A stretch of DNA of 64,000 nucleotides from Mucilaginibacter sp. UR6-1. Its GTDB lineage: Bacteria > Bacteroidota > Bacteroidia > Sphingobacteriales > Sphingobacteriaceae. The stretch lies in assembly GCF_020880975.1 (NCBI RefSeq), contig NZ_JAJIWP010000008.1, forward strand, positions 1-64,000, in the 5' to 3' direction. This document shows, piece after piece, positions 18,501 to 26,712 of this stretch (position 1 is the first letter of the stretch; each line of letters begins with the position of its first letter). The position numbers and the translations under genes are program-made. The notes under the pieces are model-generated. The model did not search any database, had not been told where the DNA came from, and worked only from the letters and a program-made list of their open reading frames with translations.

Positions 18501-20084
18501 CTCACCGGCTCGCTGCAAAAGCCGCAGCTTAATGGCTTTATAACCCTCAATAATACAGGCATGACGGTAAACTACCTGAAAACGCCTTACACGCTGAATG
18601 ACAGGCTTGAGGTGGAGAACAGCGTGGTGAAGATCAATAAGATGGTGTTGAAGGATAACAGAAAAGGGCAGGGTGTAGTTAATGGCTCGGTTGACCTGAA
18701 CAATATATCAAACCCTACGCTCGACATAAAAATTGAAGCTACTAACCTGCTTGCGCTTAATACTACGTTTAAGGATAATCACCTGTATTATGGTACGGCC
18801 TACGGCAGCGGCGACTTTAGCTTTACCGGGCCTATTGATAATATGAAGATAGATATTAAGGCCGCCACACAAACGGGTACGGTATTTAATATTCCGCTTA
18901 ACGCATCATCCACCGCCAGTGATTATGATTTTATAAGGTTTGTTAGCCATAGCGATACTACTAAAAAGGAAGCCGAGGATATATCAAAGAAATTTAATGG
19001 CGTTACCCTGAACTTTGACCTTACAGCCGATGAAGGCACAACCGTAAAAATTGTTACTGATTACGGTAAGCTGGAAGGTAACGGGGTAACACGTAACCTT
19101 AAACTGAATATTAATAGCCTGGGCGATTTTGAGATGTTTGGTGATTTTCTAATCTCATCAGGTAAGTTTGAGTTTACGGCTAAGAACTTTATCAGTAAAA
19201 ATTTCCAGGTGAACCAGGGCGGTACCATCCGTTGGACTGGCGACCCCGCCAATGCCGAAATCAACCTGAACGCTATATATGAGGTGCGTACCAACATTGC
19301 GCCATTATATACCGCGGCGGGCTTTACATCGCCACGGGGTAACCAGCAGGTACTGGTACAGGCGCAATTGCTGCTTACCAAATCACTGTTACTGCCAACT
19401 ATTGATTTTGATTTTACCTTCCCGACCGAGCCAACCATTAAGGAGGATGTAGCCACCTACCTGTCAGACAATACCAACCGCAGCCAGCAAGCGCTGAGCA
19501 TTATTGTGCGCCGTAACTTTACGGCCGGTACAGGCGGCGGTAACCTTAATGAGCAGGTATTAAGCACCGCGAGTGATGCGGTGAGCGAGTTTGCCTTTAA
19601 CCAGTTAAACAGCTTTATTTCGCAATCAAACATTAAAAATATTGATATTAACATACGCTCATTCAACGAAGCGAGTGCATCCATCCGTTTGTTTAGCGAC
19701 AGGCTGATACTTAACGGAAGTTTATTTACCAATACGGGCAGTAATAACCTGTTTTATAACAATACCAACCTGTTTAACGCCAACTTTAGCAACCTTACCA
19801 AGGATTTTGAGGCACTATACCGCATACGTAAGGATGGTAACCTTACTGCCCGCTACTCATACAGGGTGTTAAGCGGTACAGCCTTGAGTACCTTTAACCC
19901 GCTTGATGTGCAGTATGTAAACGGTATTGGTTTGGTTTACCAGCGCGATTTTGACAGTGTAGGTGAGTTTTTGCGCAATATATTCAGACGAGGAAGGCGC
20001 AGTATACCAGCAACAACGCCGGCACCGGTAAACCCGACACCGGCGCCTGTTATAAATTATAAGTTAAGGGATGATGAAGATTAA
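15597..20084 (+). CDS. TamB-like translocation/assembly module protein (DUF490)
   Basis: About 1490 residues: an N-terminal membrane anchor followed by a very long beta-rich region and the C-terminal TamB (DUF490) domain (about 1150-1480), ending in a Pro-rich tail. The protein probably spans the periplasm and moves lipids or helps build the outer membrane. Start choice is unusual. The reading frame is open from 15561 but has no ATG or GTG before 15648. TTG at 15633 would cut into the anchor helix. ATT at 15597 would give a normal anchor, (M)KKVLKITLSIVLLIVLM. I prefer 15597 but this is inference. It overlaps the ribBA stop by four bases at its end. Confidence 0.85.
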   Translation: MKKVLKITLSIVLLIVLMVSILLLAFQYKPVQTWAAKKATAYLSKELNTKIDIKSLYIKPFSSVVLEGLYVLDKQKDTLLSTPKLTVEINGFSIFNSIKQRYIDFTSVQLDNGSFYLKKQRDSTTNLKFIIDYFSSGDTTKKASKPWTLNFERIGINNLRFRYKNQLNDSLVKGVNFDDVDVRAFSTVVRNLDLKNHLFKASVYKLTFKEKSGFYLKNLTAQTTVDTNQILLQQLFLQTPNSSLRDHFKMSFNSFDDFSDFERRVNMDADFKNAHLSSKDVAYFTSSLDKTQFELGVNGRIRGRVNNLRASNLLVTAGQSTYIKGNFRMKGLPDWENTFMDMDIEQIATNKKDLDYLVKRFTGSTRQMIPAIVGKFGNVNFSGNFSGLQNDFVAYGTFKTRLGRFDTDINLKIGKNGIPSYSGKLTTNQFALGTLIDNNTIGRTSFTAQVKGSGDELKNLNIAANAKLKTFQFKGYTYSNIAFNGTFKRKFIDGLLKINDRNIKLSLDGTIDMKPKLPVYDFTASVENAHLNKLNLMKDTITVSTTLDADFSGTNLDNISGNIFLANTRLVNPRTNYVVDSLYLAASGSGRQRLLEFQSDAANGSITGNYSLSTLPDYFKSIVKKYIPSLKTDIKPFKSQDFDFNFKLKDVDPLLAVFMPGLKIPDQGTLIGKFNSADQTATLTGYIKTIQYNKIILHDLIIDENTAAQYLNANISLSKVDLSDSLYVKDVNITNFLNRDSLNFNIKLSDKNATNQLDLYGLVEFGRDTTAKLKLLPSDVILDREQWKLEEQVRIRFLNGKTQISNFELSNGEQMVSIDGFISDKSEDKLNVIFKQFRMGTLNPLTKPSGIALRGALNGEVILSSILKSPGMDADLGIDTLVMNNTQVGNVKIISNLDNERKKAIVRLNILNRGLETMDIEGAYSLLKDDENALDFDINMNQTEAIIFTPFISNLVSDVKGTLSTSIKLTGSLQKPQLNGFITLNNTGMTVNYLKTPYTLNDRLEVENSVVKINKMVLKDNRKGQGVVNGSVDLNNISNPTLDIKIEATNLLALNTTFKDNHLYYGTAYGSGDFSFTGPIDNMKIDIKAATQTGTVFNIPLNASSTASDYDFIRFVSHSDTTKKEAEDISKKFNGVTLNFDLTADEGTTVKIVTDYGKLEGNGVTRNLKLNINSLGDFEMFGDFLISSGKFEFTAKNFISKNFQVNQGGTIRWTGDPANAEINLNAIYEVRTNIAPLYTAAGFTSPRGNQQVLVQAQLLLTKSLLLPTIDFDFTFPTEPTIKEDVATYLSDNTNRSQQALSIIVRRNFTAGTGGGNLNEQVLSTASDAVSEFAFNQLNSFISQSNIKNIDINIRSFNEASASIRLFSDRLILNGSLFTNTGSNNLFYNNTNLFNANFSNLTKDFEALYRIRKDGNLTARYSYRVLSGTALSTFNPLDVQYVNGIGLVYQRDFDSVGEFLRNIFRRGRRSIPATTPAPVNPTPAPVINYKLRDDED

Positions 20085-21286
20085 TGATCGCGCATAATGG
20101 CGTGATCCATCTTATCTCTTTTGGTACGCAGGTAATGCTCGTTATGCTTGTTGGCCGGTATTTCAATAGGTACATTTTCAACCACTTCAAGTCCGTAGCC
20201 AATTAAGCCCGCGCGTTTTTTAGGATTGTTGCTCATCAGGCGCATTTTTGTAATACCCAGGCTGCGGATGATCTGCGCGCCGATACCATAATCGCGGTGA
20301 TCCATCTTGAAACCCAGCTCAAGGTTGGCTTCAACGGTATCAAGCCCGTTCTCCTGTAAGTGATATGCTTTGAGCTTGTTGATGAGGCCAATACCGCGGC
20401 CCTCCTGGTTCATATAAATAATAACGCCTTTGCCTTCACGCTCTATCATCTCCATAGCTTTATGCAGTTGCGGGCCGCAATCGCAGCGGCACGAGCCGAA
20501 TATATCGCCGGTTACGCATGAGCTATGCACGCGTACCAATATCGGTTCGTCAGGTTCCCAGGTGCCTTTTATTAAGGCCATGTGGTTTTCGCCGGTATCA
20601 ACCTGGGTATAGGCTATCATATCAAAATCACCCCATTGGGTAGGCATTTTTACTGATATTTCTTTGGTTACCAAAGTTTCGGTACTCAGGCGATAGGCGA
20701 TCAGATCTTTTATCGAAATTATTTTCAGTTTAAATTCCTCGGCTATCTTCATCAGCTCAGGCACACGGGCCATTTCGCCGTCCTCGGTCATTATCTCGCA
20801 AATAACGCCCGCGGGTTCAAAGCCTGCCATTACGGCCAGGTCAACCGTAGCTTCGGTATGGCCGGCACGGCGCAGCACGCCGCCATCTTTAGCTATCAGC
20901 GGGAATATGTGTCCGGGTCTGCCCAAATCGGCAGCCTTTATGGTTGGGTCAATTAATGCCAGGCAGGTTTTTGAACGGTCGGATGCTGAAATACCCGTGG
21001 TACAGCCATGCCCCAACAAATCAACCGATACGGTAAAATTAGTTTCGTGCGAGGTAGTGTTGCGGGTAACCATCAGGTCAAGCTCCAGTTCCTGCGCGCG
21101 GCTGGCGGTTATAGGGGCGCAGATCAGGCCGCGGCCATAACGTGCCATAAAATTGATGGCCTCGGGCGTGGCATTGCGGGCGGCGGTTAAAAAGTCGCCT
21201 TCGTTTTCGCGGTCCTCATCATCAACAACTATAATTATCTCGCCATTTTTAAGTGCTTCAATGGCTTCGGGTATGGTATTAAGCAT
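20081..21286 (-). CDS. ribBA: Bifunctional 3,4-dihydroxy-2-butanone-4-phosphate synthase / GTP cyclohydrolase II
   Basis: 401 residues with both riboflavin-pathway domains. Residues 1 to about 200 are the RibB part: VVDDEDRENEGDF for metal and substrate, GRPGHIFPL and RRAGHTEATVDL. Residues about 210-401 are the RibA part, with zinc cysteines Cys257, Cys268 and Cys270 in SSC...CRCDC and the HKAMEMIEREGKGVIIYMNQ and EGRGIGL segments. Together they supply both precursors of riboflavin. A single gene with no rib partners nearby and no FMN riboswitch visible upstream. Confidence 0.97.
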   Translation of the reverse strand: MLNTIPEAIEALKNGEIIIVVDDEDRENEGDFLTAARNATPEAINFMARYGRGLICAPITASRAQELELDLMVTRNTTSHETNFTVSVDLLGHGCTTGISASDRSKTCLALIDPTIKAADLGRPGHIFPLIAKDGGVLRRAGHTEATVDLAVMAGFEPAGVICEIMTEDGEMARVPELMKIAEEFKLKIISIKDLIAYRLSTETLVTKEISVKMPTQWGDFDMIAYTQVDTGENHMALIKGTWEPDEPILVRVHSSCVTGDIFGSCRCDCGPQLHKAMEMIEREGKGVIIYMNQEGRGIGLINKLKAYHLQENGLDTVEANLELGFKMDHRDYGIGAQIIRSLGITKMRLMSNNPKKRAGLIGYGLEVVENVPIEIPANKHNEHYLRTKRDKMDHAIMRDH

Positions 21287-21377
21287 CTTTTAAAAGATTC
21301 AGTGTACAGTAACAAAGTTACATTAAGGACGTATCAATAGGGTCGGCATTGTGTAAAATATACCGTGGCTGCGTAGC

Positions 21378-22802
21378 TTAGGCTGCCTTTCGTTTAAATA
21401 TACGATTGAAAAAGCGTTTATAAGCCTCCATATCAAATAACGCCGAATCGGTAGCGGCTTTGTATGACAAGAACATACCTACCGGCGAGAGTACGAAGAT
21501 GGCTATCCACATACCGATAAAAGGAGGGATGGCACCATCCTTAACGCCTTTTTCGCCAATGGTTGATATAATGTGGTACAACAAAAAGAACACTACCGAA
21601 ATAACCACCGGCATGCCCAGGCCACCCTTGCGGATGATGGCCCCCAGCGGCGCGCCGATAAGGAACAGAACCAAACAGGCAACGGATAGCGTGAACTTTT
21701 TTTGATACTCAACAACGGAACGGCGGATGCTTTTCAGGGTTTCCTTGGAATTGGTTTCGCGCTGCTTTATCATATCCTGTATAGAGCGTACCTCGCTCAT
21801 GGCGGCTGATACGGTGCTGATGCGCTCGTTAATATCAAGCCCGTCCATCACATCATTGTTTTTTGGCGTAACATAATGCTTAACCGAGGCGGACTTTTTA
21901 GGCAGCGTAAAATACTTTACATATGGCGATATCATTTGATAGGTTTGGGTAACCGTGCTATCCATCTGTTTTTCTGTAGAATCGCGATAGTGGCGCAACT
22001 GTTTGAGGTTCATCATCACAAAAGCTGAGCGGAACTCATCCTGGTTGGTGCGTTTTATAGCGAAGCTCGACATATCAAGCTTGATCTCAGTTTCCTTAAA
22101 CCGTTGCCTTACCAGTACCTGCCTGGGGTCAAAACCATTGTCGCTGCGTTTTTCAGCATAGCTGATGCCGTCTTTTAATTTCAGCACTAAAAATTTATCG
22201 CCGGGGGTGCGGTACATGCTGCCTTCTTTTGCCAGCATAACGCTTATGTTATTGGTTTGATCATCTTTTTTATAGATGATGATATCATGCAGCGTTTGCC
22301 CGTCCTTGCCCTTACGCATTACGCGTATGGCAGCACCCGGAAAGTTATTGGTAAAAACGCCTTCGGGCAGTAACTTGGCTGATTTTTGCTGGCGAACGTC
22401 ATACAACAGCGAGTAGTATTTAAGGTTGGCCACCGGCAGCATATAATCTGAAAATATAAAAGCGCTTATAGCCAGTATGGCCACCACGATGAACATGGGG
22501 TACATGGCCCGGCGTAAGGATATGCCTGCCGATTTAATGGCTACCAGCTCATAGTTTTCGCCCAGGGCGCCATACGTCATGATGGAGGAGAGCAGTACCG
22601 ATAGCGGCAAGGCCATGGCCACGTTGGTAGCCGAGGCATACATCATTAACTCGGCAATAATATACCACTCAAAGCCTTTGCCTACCAGGTCATCAATATA
22701 CTTAAACAAAAAAAGCATCAGCAGCACGAACATTACAATAAAAAATGTAACCACGAACGGCCTGATGAACGATTTAAGTAATAGTAGGTGGATCTTTTTC
22801 AC
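21378..22802 (-). CDS. LptF/LptG family permease
   Basis: 474 residues with the YjgP/YjgQ family layout. Two or three N-terminal helices (about 13-35, 50-75, 98-120) are followed by a large periplasmic beta-jellyroll region, and three C-terminal helices lie near 370-445. The first segment, LLLKSFIRPFVVTFFIVMFVLLML, is typical. LptF and LptG form the membrane part of the LptB2FG ABC transporter that pulls lipopolysaccharide out of the inner membrane. F versus G cannot be decided here. The periplasmic region is longer than in E. coli, as is usual in Bacteroidota. Stands as a single gene 91 bases after ribBA's start. Confidence 0.93.
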   Translation of the reverse strand: MKKIHLLLLKSFIRPFVVTFFIVMFVLLMLFLFKYIDDLVGKGFEWYIIAELMMYASATNVAMALPLSVLLSSIMTYGALGENYELVAIKSAGISLRRAMYPMFIVVAILAISAFIFSDYMLPVANLKYYSLLYDVRQQKSAKLLPEGVFTNNFPGAAIRVMRKGKDGQTLHDIIIYKKDDQTNNISVMLAKEGSMYRTPGDKFLVLKLKDGISYAEKRSDNGFDPRQVLVRQRFKETEIKLDMSSFAIKRTNQDEFRSAFVMMNLKQLRHYRDSTEKQMDSTVTQTYQMISPYVKYFTLPKKSASVKHYVTPKNNDVMDGLDINERISTVSAAMSEVRSIQDMIKQRETNSKETLKSIRRSVVEYQKKFTLSVACLVLFLIGAPLGAIIRKGGLGMPVVISVVFFLLYHIISTIGEKGVKDGAIPPFIGMWIAIFVLSPVGMFLSYKAATDSALFDMEAYKRFFNRIFKRKAA

Positions 22803-22903
22803 ACTGCAAAAATAAGGAAATAAAATTCCGCAGGCGGGCGTACCTGTGCCTGTTGTGCAAAGTAAACGTTATAAAATGCTTAGTAGTATAGCTATGCGGT
22901 ATG

Positions 22904-23281
22904 TTAAGCCCCAAGTACGCTAATGAGGTAATCTATCTGATTATCCCATATCAGCCTTCGCTCGGCAATAGCATCCTCGGCAGCAAAATCAGTAATGGCC
23001 AGGGCAACATCGTTGGTCAGTTCATCCTGCACTACTTCAAGCTCAAAATAGTAAGGCTCATCATCAAGCCACTTAAAGCGTACCAGTTTATTCTCTTTGG
23101 CATTAACCAGTTTTGCACGGTGCTGCTCGTCGTCCCAGGTAAAGGTGTATATCTGATCGCGCACGTTAACATCGTCAGCAAACCATTGCGAAAGACCATT
23201 GGGTTCGCTTAAAAAACTGTATAAGATTCGTGGAGATGATTTGATCTCATATTCCAGGTTGAATTTCTTCTTGTCGGGCAT
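22904..23281 (-). CDS. START-like domain protein (AHSA1/SRPBCC-like)
   Basis: 125 residues, cytoplasmic, no signal peptide. It begins KKKFNLEYEIKSSPRILYSFL and contains GLSQWFADDVN and TWDDEQHRAKLV. This matches the small START-like family conserved in Bacteroidota, related to AHSA1-type helix-grip proteins that bind hydrophobic ligands. No ligand or reaction is known. Single gene between the Lpt permease and tRNA-Met. Confidence 0.85.
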   Translation of the reverse strand: MPDKKKFNLEYEIKSSPRILYSFLSEPNGLSQWFADDVNVRDQIYTFTWDDEQHRAKLVNAKENKLVRFKWLDDEPYYFELEVVQDELTNDVALAITDFAAEDAIAERRLIWDNQIDYLISVLGA

Positions 23282-23359
23282 AATCAGGGTTGTAGCACAG
23301 CTGGATAAGGTGCCGGCTGTAAAAGTTGAACAATTTTTCTAAAGAAAACTATTTTCTAC

Positions 23360-23367
23360 TATATTTG
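23360..23367 (+). promoter_or_regulatory. Probable -7 element of the tRNA-Met promoter
   Basis: TATATTTG matches the Bacteroidota -7 consensus TAnnTTTG and lies 37 bases before the tRNA. No good -33 TTTG is seen at the right distance. Confidence 0.5.
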
Positions 23368-23404
23368 CAAACCTTTTTACAAAGGCGCACAATTAAATAA
23401 TTAT

Positions 23405-23478
23405 GGCGGGGTAGCTCAGATGGTTAGAGCGTAGGATTCATAACCCTAAGGTCGGCAGTTCGATCCTGCTCCCCGCTA
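23405..23478 (+). tRNA. tRNA-Met (anticodon CAT)
   Basis: A full cloverleaf of 74 bases: acceptor GGCGGGG with CCCCGCT (one G-T pair at the end), D-arm GCTC/GAGC, anticodon loop TTCATAA, and T-arm GGCAG-TTCGATC-CTGCT, discriminator A. The first pair is G-T and the D-loop is standard, so it is the elongator rather than the initiator form. CCA is not encoded. Confidence 0.95.
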
Positions 23479-23486
23479 CATAAGTT

Positions 23487-23521
23487 AAAAGCCTCAACTC
23501 GAAAGATTTGAGGCTTTTTTT
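23487..23521 (+). terminator. Terminator after tRNA-Met
   Basis: AAGCCTCAA and TTTGAGGCTT form a stem around CTCGAAAGA, followed by seven T. Confidence 0.9.
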
Positions 23522-23559
23522 GTGGGCTTTTATATCAGTTTGCTAACTTTAAGCCATAT

Positions 23560-24138
23560 ATGTATGAAGTTTTCCAGCAATATATTGATAGCAAAATAAT
23601 GCTCACGCCTGATGAGGCACATTATATCCGGTCATTAGCTGTTATTAAAAAACTCCGCAAAAAACAATATTTGTTACAGGATGGTGATGTTTGGAAATAT
23701 GATGCTTTTATAACCCGGGGCTGTGTGCGCACTTACTCTGTTGATGAAAAAGGCAACGAGCATGTTATCAGTTTCAGTATTGAGAACTGGTGGACGGGCG
23801 ACCGTGAAAGCCTGCTATCCGGCGAGCCCTCACGTTTTAATATTGATGCTATTGAAGATACGGAGCTGGTGCTGTTCACCCATCCTAATTTTGAGCTGAT
23901 TTGCCGGCAGATACCGGCGTTTAACAATATGGTGAATGCCATTTTGCAAAAGAGTTTTGTTACCGCGCAAAACCGCATACAAGCCGCTTTAAGCTACACC
24001 GCCGAAGAAAAGTATATCAACTTTGTTAAAAAATACCCGGGCTTTGCCATGCGCATTCCCCAAAGCATGATTGCCTCATACCTCGGCATGACACCCGAAA
24101 CCCTAAGCCGCATACGTACACAAACGGCACGTAAATAA
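23560..24138 (+). CDS. Crp/Fnr family transcription regulator (cassette 1)
   Basis: 192 residues. A cyclic-nucleotide-binding-like beta-roll (about 20-130) is followed by a winged helix-turn-helix at the C-terminus. The recognition helix MTPETLSRIRTQ has the FNR-type pattern E-T-L-S-R, which in FNR reads TTGAT half-sites. The beta-roll lacks the usual cAMP-binding Arg-Ser signature, and there is no N-terminal cysteine cluster, so the signal is unknown. The likely targets are the genes immediately downstream: a perfect TTGAT-N4-ATCAA box lies 65 bases after its stop, before the SDR gene. Its relative at 42443-43057 sits in a similar cassette. Confidence 0.93.
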   Translation: MYEVFQQYIDSKIMLTPDEAHYIRSLAVIKKLRKKQYLLQDGDVWKYDAFITRGCVRTYSVDEKGNEHVISFSIENWWTGDRESLLSGEPSRFNIDAIEDTELVLFTHPNFELICRQIPAFNNMVNAILQKSFVTAQNRIQAALSYTAEEKYINFVKKYPGFAMRIPQSMIASYLGMTPETLSRIRTQTARK

Positions 24139-24150
24139 TAAATTACATTA

Positions 24151-24177
24151 AAGGAGCTCACAAGGGCTCCTTTTTTT
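24151..24177 (+). terminator. Terminator after the Crp/Fnr gene
   Basis: AAGGAGC and GCTCCTT form a stem around TCACAAGG, followed by a T run. It separates the regulator from the SDR gene transcript. Confidence 0.85.
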
Positions 24178-24203
24178 GTGATGCATACCGCAGGGTAATT
24201 TAC

Positions 24204-24269
24204 TTGATCTATATCAATTCCTTTCTTATTCCATATCAATGTGCAGGTTTGGCCAGTGCTGCACCTTTG
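24204..24269 (+). promoter_or_regulatory. FNR-type box and promoter upstream of the SDR gene (cassette 1)
   Basis: The perfect palindrome TTGATCTATATCAA (24204-24217) is the classical FNR/Crp-family site form TTGAT-N4-ATCAA. A second, half-conserved site TTATTCCATATCAA (24226-24239) follows with a 22-base centre-to-centre distance, about two helical turns. A -7-like element CACCTTTG lies at 24262-24269, 44 bases after the first box. The placement suggests activation from about -65; this is inference. Confidence 0.7.
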
Positions 24270-24312
24270 TAATGTTCAAACAAAACATTACAAAACTTAA
24301 AAAATAGAAATC

Positions 24313-25170
24313 ATGTCAAAAAACATTTTCATCACTGGTACAAGTACAGGATTTGGCAAACTTACCGCCATCACTTTAGCAAATGCAGGCCATTCAGTTA
24401 TAGCGGGTATGCGCAACGTTAACGGCAAAAATGCCGTCGCCGCGCAGGAGCTGGCTGCAATAGCCAATATAGAGGTAGTTGAAATAGATATTACCAGTGA
24501 CGATTCGGTAAAACAGGCTTTTGAAAGCGTATTAACCAAATACGGCAAAATTGATGTACTTATTAACAACGCGGCTGTTAGCGGCTTTGGTTTACTTGAG
24601 GCTTACTCGCTTGATCAGGTACGCCGGATGTTCGAGGTAAACGTTTACGGAGTATTGCGTACCTACCAGGCTGTATTGCCCGCCATGCGTAAAGAAAGGA
24701 ATGGCCTTATCATCAACCTTACCTCGGGCGCAAGCGGCCACACGCTTCCGTTCATGGTACCTTACCTGGCATCAAAGTTTGTAGTTGAAAGCATAACCGA
24801 AGGTGCCCAGGATGAACTTGCCGAATTCGGTATCGAAAATGTAAGCATTCAGCCCGGGGTGTACCCAACAGAGATGAATACAGGCGTTAAAACCGGTATA
24901 AATGCTGATAAGGCCGATATAATTGCCGCTTATGGCGATGCCGCGACCGATAGATTCAATGCCTTGGGCAGCGCGCTGTTCGGTAAAATGGAGCAGTTCA
25001 ACATGGATCCGCAAACTATTGCCGATGGCATACTTGAACTGGTTAACATGAAAAAATCAACCCGCCCGCTGCGCTTTCCGCTGGATGCCATTGCCCAGGG
25101 AACGGACAAAGAGTTTATACAGGCCCGTGCCGATATTAAGGCAAAATGGCTGGCTGCTTACAGCAATTAA
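24313..25170 (+). CDS. SDR family oxidoreductase (cassette 1)
   Basis: 285 residues, a classical short-chain dehydrogenase. The nucleotide-binding motif is TGTSTGFG at 8-15; NNAA lies at 85-88 and Asn110 in FEVNVYG. The catalytic triad is completed by Ser138 or Ser141 and Tyr151-x3-Lys155 (YLASK). The Arg-Asn pair after beta-2 (GMRN) favours NADP. The substrate is unknown. It is preceded by an FNR-type box and followed by an NTF2-like and a VOC-NTF2 gene on the same strand, so these probably form one unit responding to the Crp/Fnr protein. Confidence 0.93.
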   Translation: MSKNIFITGTSTGFGKLTAITLANAGHSVIAGMRNVNGKNAVAAQELAAIANIEVVEIDITSDDSVKQAFESVLTKYGKIDVLINNAAVSGFGLLEAYSLDQVRRMFEVNVYGVLRTYQAVLPAMRKERNGLIINLTSGASGHTLPFMVPYLASKFVVESITEGAQDELAEFGIENVSIQPGVYPTEMNTGVKTGINADKADIIAAYGDAATDRFNALGSALFGKMEQFNMDPQTIADGILELVNMKKSTRPLRFPLDAIAQGTDKEFIQARADIKAKWLAAYSN

Positions 25171-25228
25171 TTTTTTCAGGCACCCGTGCAAACGGGTGCT
25201 TATTCACAGCAATTAATAACACAATATC

Positions 25229-25645
25229 ATGACTGCTAAAGAACTGTTACTGACTTATCTTGAAAATATTGGCAATGCCGACAAGCTTATTGATCTGTTT
25301 GCCGAAGATGGGGCTATTGAATTACCTTATCTGGAAAGCGTTAATATGCCATGGCGCTGGGAAGGCAAACAAGTATTGCATGGCTTTTTTAAAAACCTGC
25401 CGCAATCATTCCCGGGGTTTAGCTTCAAAAACATCAAAATACATATTGATACGCCAAGCCAGGTTTTTGCCGAGTACGAGGTAGATGTTATAGCTGCCAA
25501 AACAGGCCGCCCTTATCATCAAAACTACATGGGCAAGCTGGTTGCCGAAAACGGGAAGATAAAACTTATTCGCGAAGCCATGAACATGGCAGCCGTTGCC
25601 AAAAGTTTATACCCCAACGGTATTCAGGATCTTAACACTAAATAA
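25229..25645 (+). CDS. NTF2/SnoaL-like protein
   Basis: 138 residues, cytoplasmic. A small alpha+beta-barrel fold typical of nuclear transport factor 2-like proteins is indicated by the N-terminal helices AKELLLTYLENIGNADKLIDLF, the AEDGAIELPYL strand, and the IKLIREAMNMAAVAKSLYP end. Members include ketosteroid isomerases, hydrolases and plain ligand binders. There is no basis to pick one. It lies 58 bases after the SDR gene and 10 bases before the VOC gene, so cotranscription is very likely. Confidence 0.85.
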   Translation: MTAKELLLTYLENIGNADKLIDLFAEDGAIELPYLESVNMPWRWEGKQVLHGFFKNLPQSFPGFSFKNIKIHIDTPSQVFAEYEVDVIAAKTGRPYHQNYMGKLVAENGKIKLIREAMNMAAVAKSLYPNGIQDLNTK

Positions 25646-25655
25646 TTATTAAAAA

Positions 25656-26630
25656 ATGAAATCTTATATAAAAGCCGGTTTAAGGGCGGTAATAACAGCT
25701 CTGGCTATTTTCACTTCAATGCAAACCACAATAGCGCAATCACTGCAGGTAGCTGGTGTTGACCATATAGGCATTAACGTGCCCGACTTAAAGCAGGCCA
25801 TACAGTTTTTTACTGATGTTATGGGCTTTAAGCCGGTTACACAAATAGGCCCGGTGCCGTTAGATAGTGCCTGGAAAAATACAAACCATATGCAGGCTGG
25901 TACCGGGCCTGTAACCATAAAAATGGTGCGCGCGGGTACTGGCGCTAATATTGAACTTTTTTGGTTCGATGCCAACAAGGGCAGCAGCCAGCAGCCGGGC
26001 GGCGATGATGCCGGGGCAACACATATAGCCTTTTACACGCCCGATATAAAAACAGCGGTAGCTTACCTGAAAGCTAAAGGCATAAAAGTGCTTGGCGATC
26101 CCTTTACAATGCCATCCGGAGATACTGCAGGCGAAACATGGGTATATTTTGAAACACCCTGGGGCTCAAAAATGGAATTGGTTTCTTATCCGGAAGGAAA
26201 AGGTTATGAAAAAACAAATCCCGGTACTTTATTATGGTCACCTAAAAATTTTACAGCAAGTGCCGATACAACTTCGGCAGACGGTGTTAAAACTTTAGTT
26301 CAAAAGCACTTATTAATCTGGAACGAAAAAAGTGATAGCAAGCGTAAAGTATTGCTAACCACCGCTTACGCGGCTGATATTGAAATGATTGACCGCCACT
26401 TTGTTGCCAATGGTTACGCGGATGTTGAGCGCTTTGTAAAAGGCTTGCAACAAAAAGACCCCACGTATCAATTCAAGCTACGAAAACCTGTTGACATTCA
26501 TCATAATATTGCACGCCTTTACTGGCAATTCGGTTCGGCATCTAAACCAAACGTTGTAACGGGTATGGATATGTTTGTTATACAGCACGGCAAAATTAAA
26601 AAGCTATACGTGTTTGTTGATGGTAAATAA
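25656..26630 (+). CDS. Secreted VOC-domain protein fused to an NTF2-like domain
   Basis: 324 residues. A signal peptide of about 28 residues ends TTIAQ. Residues about 33-180 form a VOC (glyoxalase/dioxygenase) fold with VDHIGINVPDLKQAIQFF and the metal-type Glu in ETPWGSKMELVSYP. Residues about 205-324 form an NTF2-like domain beginning VKTLVQKHLLIWNEKS and containing AYAADIEMIDRHFVANG. It is thus a fusion of two small ligand-binding or enzyme folds acting outside the cytoplasm. It shares its operon with an SDR and another NTF2-like protein, which suggests oxidation or isomerisation of one small substrate; this is inference. Confidence 0.85.
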   Translation: MKSYIKAGLRAVITALAIFTSMQTTIAQSLQVAGVDHIGINVPDLKQAIQFFTDVMGFKPVTQIGPVPLDSAWKNTNHMQAGTGPVTIKMVRAGTGANIELFWFDANKGSSQQPGGDDAGATHIAFYTPDIKTAVAYLKAKGIKVLGDPFTMPSGDTAGETWVYFETPWGSKMELVSYPEGKGYEKTNPGTLLWSPKNFTASADTTSADGVKTLVQKHLLIWNEKSDSKRKVLLTTAYAADIEMIDRHFVANGYADVERFVKGLQQKDPTYQFKLRKPVDIHHNIARLYWQFGSASKPNVVTGMDMFVIQHGKIKKLYVFVDGK

Positions 26631-26659
26631 AAATAGCCTTAATAAACTTCTTAAAATAA

Positions 26660-26698
26660 CAATGGACGACCTTCAAATCAGATCGTCCATTGTTTTAT
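26660..26698. terminator. Bidirectional terminator
   Basis: CAATGGACGA (26660-26669) and TCGTCCATTG (26683-26692) form a perfect ten-pair stem with T-rich flanks on both strands. It lies between the convergent VOC-NTF2 and lipoprotein genes. Confidence 0.85.
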
Positions 26699-26712
26699 AT
26701 AGCTGAAGCTTG

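Noticed and set aside
23326..23367. TTGAAC (23326) as -33 partner of the tRNA-Met -7 element
   Set aside because: The distance to TATATTTG is 31 bases, well beyond the 19-23 usual in Bacteroidota.
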